Made by a program: the position numbers and the translations under genes. Positions 51,844 through 55,501 of a stretch of 55,501 nt of DNA are shown piece after piece. Below the pieces are notes generated by a model, which was not told the origin of the DNA, searched no databases, and worked only from the letters and a program-made list of their open reading frames with translations. The DNA lies in contig CAYWZW010000033.1 in assembly GCA_964462945.1 (NCBI GenBank), positions 1 through 55,501 of the forward strand, read 5' to 3'. Position 1 is the first letter of the stretch; every line of letters begins with the position of its first letter. The stretch comes from GCA-020343675 sp964462945. GTDB taxonomy: Bacteria; Planctomycetota; Phycisphaerae; Sedimentisphaerales; Anaerobacaceae.

Positions 51844-53079
51844 ATGGCAAAAAGTGAAAAGAAACCTGAAAAAGTGGTTTTGGCGTACAGCGGGGGCCTG
51901 GATACCAGCGTGATCCTGCCCTGGCTGAGGGAGACCTACGGTTACGAAGTGATCGCATTTGCCGCCGAGTTAGGTCAGGGCGACGAATTAGGCGGTATCA
52001 AGCGTAAAGCGCTGGCCAGCGGGGCGGTCAAGTGCATCGTCAAAGACCTGCGGAAGGAATTTGTCGAAGATTATCTCTGGCCGATGCTCAAAGCCGGCGC
52101 GGTCTATGAAAATAACTATCTGTTAGGCACGAGCATTGCCCGGCCCTTGATCGCCAAGCACCAGGTGGACGTCGCCCACGCCGAGGGCGCCACGGCGGTC
52201 GCGCACGGCGCTACCGGCAAAGGCAACGACCAGGTGCGGTTCGAAGTGACTTACATGGCGCTGGACCCGTCACTGAAGATCGTTTCTCCCTGGAAGGACC
52301 CGAAGTTCACGCTCACGTCTCGTGAAGCGGCGGTCGATTACGCCAAGAAGCGCAACATCCCTATCGAGCAGAGCAAGAAAAAGATTTACTCGCGCGACCG
52401 CAATCTCTGGCACATCAGCCACGAGGGCGCGGACCTCGAAGACCCGGCGAATGAGCCGAAAGACGAGTTGTTCGTGATCTCCCGGCCGGTCTCGAAAACG
52501 CCCGACAAGCCGGACTATGTCACCATAGGCTTCCTTGAAGGAGCACCGGTGAAGTATAACGGCAAGCGGGCAGCCGGCGTCAAGCTGATTGAAACGCTCA
52601 ACGAGATAGGCGGCAGACATGGCGTCGGTCAGGCCGACCTGGTTGAGAACCGTCTGGTCGGCATCAAGTCGAGGGGCGTCTATGAGACGCCGGGCGGCAC
52701 CATTCTCACCACGGCCCACAGCGTGCTGGAAAGCCTGACGCTGGACCGCGAGACGATGCACTACAAGCAGCAGATCGCCCTGAAATATGCCGAGCTGGTC
52801 TATTACGGCCTGTGGTTCAGCCAGTTGCGAGAGGCCCTGGATGCCTTCGTCGAGGTCACCCAGCGCAACGTCAGCGGCCAGGTGAAATTGAAGCTCTTCA
52901 AAGGGCGCTGCACGCCGGCCGGCGTGACCAGTCCGAGGAGCTTGTACCGCACCGACCTGGCGAGCTTTAAGATGGGCGCCGAATACAACCCGACCGACGC
53001 GACCGGCTTCATCCGCCTGTTCGGCCTGCCGGCGCGAGTTGCCGCGGTGGTCACTAAGAAGGCGAAGAGTGTTAAGTGA
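51844..53079 (+). CDS. argG: Argininosuccinate synthase
   Basis: The 411-residue protein has the PP-loop ATP-binding motif VVLAYSGGLDTSVILPWL (about 11-28) and later family motifs (NNYLLGTSIARPLIAK, EGATAVAHGATGKGNDQVRF, RDRNLWHISHEGADLEDPAN, GGRHGVGQADLVENRLVGIK). It joins citrulline and aspartate with ATP to make argininosuccinate in arginine synthesis. Length is standard. No other arginine genes are in the window. Confidence 0.97.
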   Translation: MAKSEKKPEKVVLAYSGGLDTSVILPWLRETYGYEVIAFAAELGQGDELGGIKRKALASGAVKCIVKDLRKEFVEDYLWPMLKAGAVYENNYLLGTSIARPLIAKHQVDVAHAEGATAVAHGATGKGNDQVRFEVTYMALDPSLKIVSPWKDPKFTLTSREAAVDYAKKRNIPIEQSKKKIYSRDRNLWHISHEGADLEDPANEPKDELFVISRPVSKTPDKPDYVTIGFLEGAPVKYNGKRAAGVKLIETLNEIGGRHGVGQADLVENRLVGIKSRGVYETPGGTILTTAHSVLESLTLDRETMHYKQQIALKYAELVYYGLWFSQLREALDAFVEVTQRNVSGQVKLKLFKGRCTPAGVTSPRSLYRTDLASFKMGAEYNPTDATGFIRLFGLPARVAAVVTKKAKSVK

Positions 53080-53169
53080 ACTAAAGTGACTAAAGTTATG
53101 AATCATGGTGAGTTACGTGGTATTCTCACATTTGCCGCGACAAATAGACTCTAAGGATGGAGCTGAATA

Positions 53170-54426
53170 TTGCTTTCTACAATTTTAGGCACTTTACACT
53201 TTAGGCACTTTCCACTTCTCGGTACGCTTGTGGCAGTACCGGATTGGATTTGGTTTGTTTTTATTTTTGCGTTTGGTTGCTGCATCGGCAGCTTTCTGAA
53301 CGTGATCGTCTATCGCCTGCCGCGTGACAAGTCTCTGGTCAGGCCGCCTTCGGCTTGTCCATCCTGCGGCCGCCACATTCGCTTCTATGACAATATCCCG
53401 CTGATTTCCTGGCTGCTGCTGGGCCGCAAGTGCCGGTATTGCAGAGCGCCGATTTCGCCGCGCTACTTTGCGATCGAGCTGCTGACGGGTTTGGTCTTCC
53501 TCGGACTGTTCATTTTGTATTTTCGCACCGGCTTGCGCGAGACCGTGCAGCCGTTTTCGCAGAGGGGCTGGCTGATCTATCTTCTCCACATCATGATGTT
53601 AGCGGCCTTCATCGCCGCCTCGGCGATCGACCTGGAGCACTGGGTCATCCCGCTGTCCATCTGCTGGCTGGTCACCGGCGTCGGGCTCATCGGCTCGGCG
53701 GCCGGCGCTTATGTCATCGACCCTGCGTTGATCAAGGCGTACTCGCTTTTGCCCATCGCCTCGCCTGGGACCGGAGCGCTGGCGCTCGGGGCGGCGATCG
53801 GGCTGGGCATATCGCTGGCGCTTCTGGCGACCGGCGTGCTCAAAAGAAGCTACGAATCAGACGGCGCCGGGGCAGACAGCCAGGTCGCACAGGCCGACGG
53901 CGATGTCAAGGGTGCTTCGCCGCAGGAGCCGCAGGAATCGCCGGAGCAGCAGTTCAACCATCGGCTGGAGGCCGGCCGGGAAATCATCTTCTTGCTGCCT
54001 ATCGTCATCTGTGCGTACGGGGCTTTCTGGCTGAGCGGCAACGTTCAGCCGCTCAGCACCCGGTGGGCGGGTCTTCTGCAACATCCTGTCGCTGCCGGAC
54101 TTCTGGGAAGTCTCTGGGGCTACTTCGCCGGCTGCGGGATCGTCTGGGGCATCCGCATCTTCGGCACGCTGGCGTTCGGCAAGGAGGCCATGGGGCTGGG
54201 CGACGTGCATCTGATGGGCGCCGCCGGGGCGGTGATCGGCGCATTTTTCGTTGTGATTGCGTTTTTTATCGCCCCCTTTTTCGGCCTGGCGTGGGCGGGT
54301 GGACAGATGTTTTTTAAAAAAATTCGACAAATTCCCTACGGCCCTTTCTTGTCTTTAGGTATATTTGTTGTTATGATTTTCCACGATTGGATTTTGAACC
54401 GGGTCGGGTTTCTTTTTTATCGTTAG
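53170..54426 (+). CDS. Prepilin peptidase (A24 family, type IV leader peptidase)
   Basis: 418 residues from a TTG start at 53170 with GGAG 7 bases upstream; a GTG at 53230 is an alternative. It has the N-methylation domain start IGSFLNVIVYRLP, two CxxC zinc pairs (CPSCGRH, CRYCRAP), and the aspartates of the protease in SAIDLEHWVIP and MGLGDVHLMG. It is longer than usual because of a hydrophilic insert (about 225-265) and extra helices. It would process the prepilin-like protein at 47604-48425 and others. Inner membrane. Confidence 0.92.
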   Translation: MLSTILGTLHFRHFPLLGTLVAVPDWIWFVFIFAFGCCIGSFLNVIVYRLPRDKSLVRPPSACPSCGRHIRFYDNIPLISWLLLGRKCRYCRAPISPRYFAIELLTGLVFLGLFILYFRTGLRETVQPFSQRGWLIYLLHIMMLAAFIAASAIDLEHWVIPLSICWLVTGVGLIGSAAGAYVIDPALIKAYSLLPIASPGTGALALGAAIGLGISLALLATGVLKRSYESDGAGADSQVAQADGDVKGASPQEPQESPEQQFNHRLEAGREIIFLLPIVICAYGAFWLSGNVQPLSTRWAGLLQHPVAAGLLGSLWGYFAGCGIVWGIRIFGTLAFGKEAMGLGDVHLMGAAGAVIGAFFVVIAFFIAPFFGLAWAGGQMFFKKIRQIPYGPFLSLGIFVVMIFHDWILNRVGFLFYR

Positions 54427-54466
54427 AGAAAAGGATTTATGTTTCGGCATTGTAAGGAGATAACAA

Positions 54467-55129
54467 ATGCGAGGACCCAACAGAAAAACGATTGCCCTGC
54501 TGACGTGTTTTGTCTCATTTGCGCTCTTGCCCGGCTGCACGAACTGGGAGAAGAAATATCAGGCCCTGTCGGTGGAGCATGAGAATCTCAGGGGCCTGCT
54601 GGATCGCGAAAGGTCGGAGAAGGGTGTGCTTGCCGATCAGGTGACACAGGGCCAGCAGACCATCGAAGAGCTGCAGAGGCAGATTGAGCAGCAGCGTAAG
54701 ACGCCGGCCGAGGCCTCCGGTTTTGGCGAGGGTTACGATGTGGCCTTCGACCCGGCCGCCGGGACCATCACCGTCACGCTTCCCAACGCGATCCTGTTCG
54801 ATTCGGGAAAGGAGACGCTCAAGTCGGCCACCATCGCGGAGCTTGACCACATCCGGTCCGTGCTGCGGCAGAAGTACAGCGACAGGCAAATCGACGTGGT
54901 GGGCCATACCGATGCGGATCCGATCAAGAAATCAAAGTGGAAGGATAACTGGGAGCTTTCGGCTCAGCGCTCGCTGACGGTGGCCCGGTATCTCATCCAG
55001 CGTGGAATCCCCGAGGAGAAAATTCGCGCTGTGGGCTGCGGGGAAAGCCGGCCCATCGCTTCCAATTCAAGCGCCAGCGGCAAAGCCAGGAACCGCCGGG
55101 TTGAAATCGTGGTGCACGTAAGGGGATAA
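54467..55129 (+). CDS. OmpA-family lipoprotein
   Basis: The 220-residue protein has a lipobox (LLPGC, Cys at residue 24), a coiled coil (about 28-80; NLRGLLDRERSEKGVLADQV) and a C-terminal OmpA peptidoglycan-binding domain (about 100-218; LFDSGKETLKSATIAELDHI, VVGHTDADPI, NWELSAQRSLTVARYLI, RNRRVEIVV). It probably anchors the outer membrane to peptidoglycan, like Pal or a MotB-type C-terminus. It lies 40 bp after the prepilin peptidase. Confidence 0.92.
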   Translation: MRGPNRKTIALLTCFVSFALLPGCTNWEKKYQALSVEHENLRGLLDRERSEKGVLADQVTQGQQTIEELQRQIEQQRKTPAEASGFGEGYDVAFDPAAGTITVTLPNAILFDSGKETLKSATIAELDHIRSVLRQKYSDRQIDVVGHTDADPIKKSKWKDNWELSAQRSLTVARYLIQRGIPEEKIRAVGCGESRPIASNSSASGKARNRRVEIVVHVRG

Positions 55130-55181
55130 GAAGGCCGGCCTGCCCACCATCATCAAGGTCCGCAGATTGCCCGATAGTAGT

Positions 55182-55501
55182 TCAGAGGGACGCTCGCTTC
55201 ATTCCTGCACGGCCGGCACGCCCGGATTGCGAATCACTTTGATGAAATACTTCTACCGTGCCGTCCTCGTTCACGCGAACGCGGACAGCGCCGTCCTTGC
55301 ACGTGTAGAAAGACCTCGGCCGATCCGGGGGACAGGCGGCGGAAGCATAGCGGCCGGCCAGTCTCTCGTATTCCGTGCGGTCGCAACTGCATATCAGGAC
55401 ATCCGCATCGAGACTTGCCAGGAAATCGCCGCCCAGCGTTTTGGCCGAGCCGTGATGTGGAACAACAACCACATCGGCTTTAAGGTCGGGATAAAGCCTA
55501 A
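55182..55501 (-). CDS. C-terminal part of a ComEC/Rec2-like MBL-fold protein
   Basis: The 106 visible codons run off the right edge. The sequence LKADVVVVPHHGSAKTLGGD is the C-terminal metal-site region of ComEC-type metallo-beta-lactamase domains, and FLASLDADVLICS, then GTVEVF agree. Such proteins act in DNA uptake, but free-standing MBL-only relatives exist, and the membrane part would lie outside the window. A GTG at 55470-55472 is internal and not the start. Confidence 0.8.
   Translation of the reverse strand, partial: RLYPDLKADVVVVPHHGSAKTLGGDFLASLDADVLICSCDRTEYERLAGRYASAACPPDRPRSFYTCKDGAVRVRVNEDGTVEVFHQSDSQSGRAGRAGMKRASL

Overview
The window looks like a chromosome segment of a Planctomycetota bacterium, probably of the Phycisphaerae/Sedimentisphaerales type and probably from a metagenome. 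The signs are an AroD-AroE fusion, a prepilin-like protein with the planctomycete-type His-X9-Asp-Gly end, large secreted proteins with GLUG, beta-helix and DNRLRE-like domains, GH172 (DUF2961), DUF1080, SMP-30 and DUF362 proteins, and a Ser/Thr kinase with a beta-propeller sensor. GC is moderately high in most genes and clearly lower in a few accessory stretches. I saw no rRNA, tRNA or CRISPR array. The taxon call is inference.

Layout. 1-834: end of a PadR-HlyD efflux operon (minus). 1245-4459: EamA and DUF486 membrane proteins and a YgiQ-type radical SAM protein (plus). 4456-6215: ferric-reductase-like flavoprotein with a small membrane partner (minus). 6216-8063: gene debris, dispersed repeats and an HNH-AP2 nuclease. 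8064-12562: DUF456, an unknown protein and a secreted beta-helix/phosphotriesterase fusion. 12621-23916: six minus-strand genes built from reused parts (SMP-30 twice, DUF362 twice, thioredoxin-like twice, sialidase, MBL, STK). 24300-25720: a gene cassette with an attC-like site and an IS3 remnant. 25741-27571: MgtC, type II 3-dehydroquinate synthase and a decayed nucleotidyltransferase/HEPN pair. 27906-32696: a membrane protein, a four-repeat secreted protein and a GH172 enzyme. 32931-38166: two surface proteins (GLUG and LRR) with nearly the same C-terminal domain, separated by an IS630 remnant. 38485-40717: EF-P, DUF1080 and ADH synthase. 40987-42709: accessory genes (DUF2283, GIY-YIG, nucleotidyltransferase). 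42995-45060: AroB and an HMGL-type aldolase. 45539-47177: three orphan genes. 47340-50203: a duplicated 5' end of aroDE, a prepilin-like gene and intact aroDE. 50284-51823: two HEPN/nucleotidyltransferase modules. 51844-55501: argG, prepilin peptidase, an OmpA lipoprotein and a ComEC-like C-terminus.

The best metabolic story is the shikimate pathway. The window holds both the archaeal-type entry (ADH synthase plus DHQ synthase II) and a classical AroB, together with an AroD-AroE fusion that uses dehydroquinate. Other points of interest are the beta-helix/phosphotriesterase fusion with all metal ligands kept, the reuse of domains across the 11-kb minus-strand block, the duplicated aroDE promoter that appears to give a leaderless mRNA, and a duplicated 3' block carrying an antisense coding remnant.
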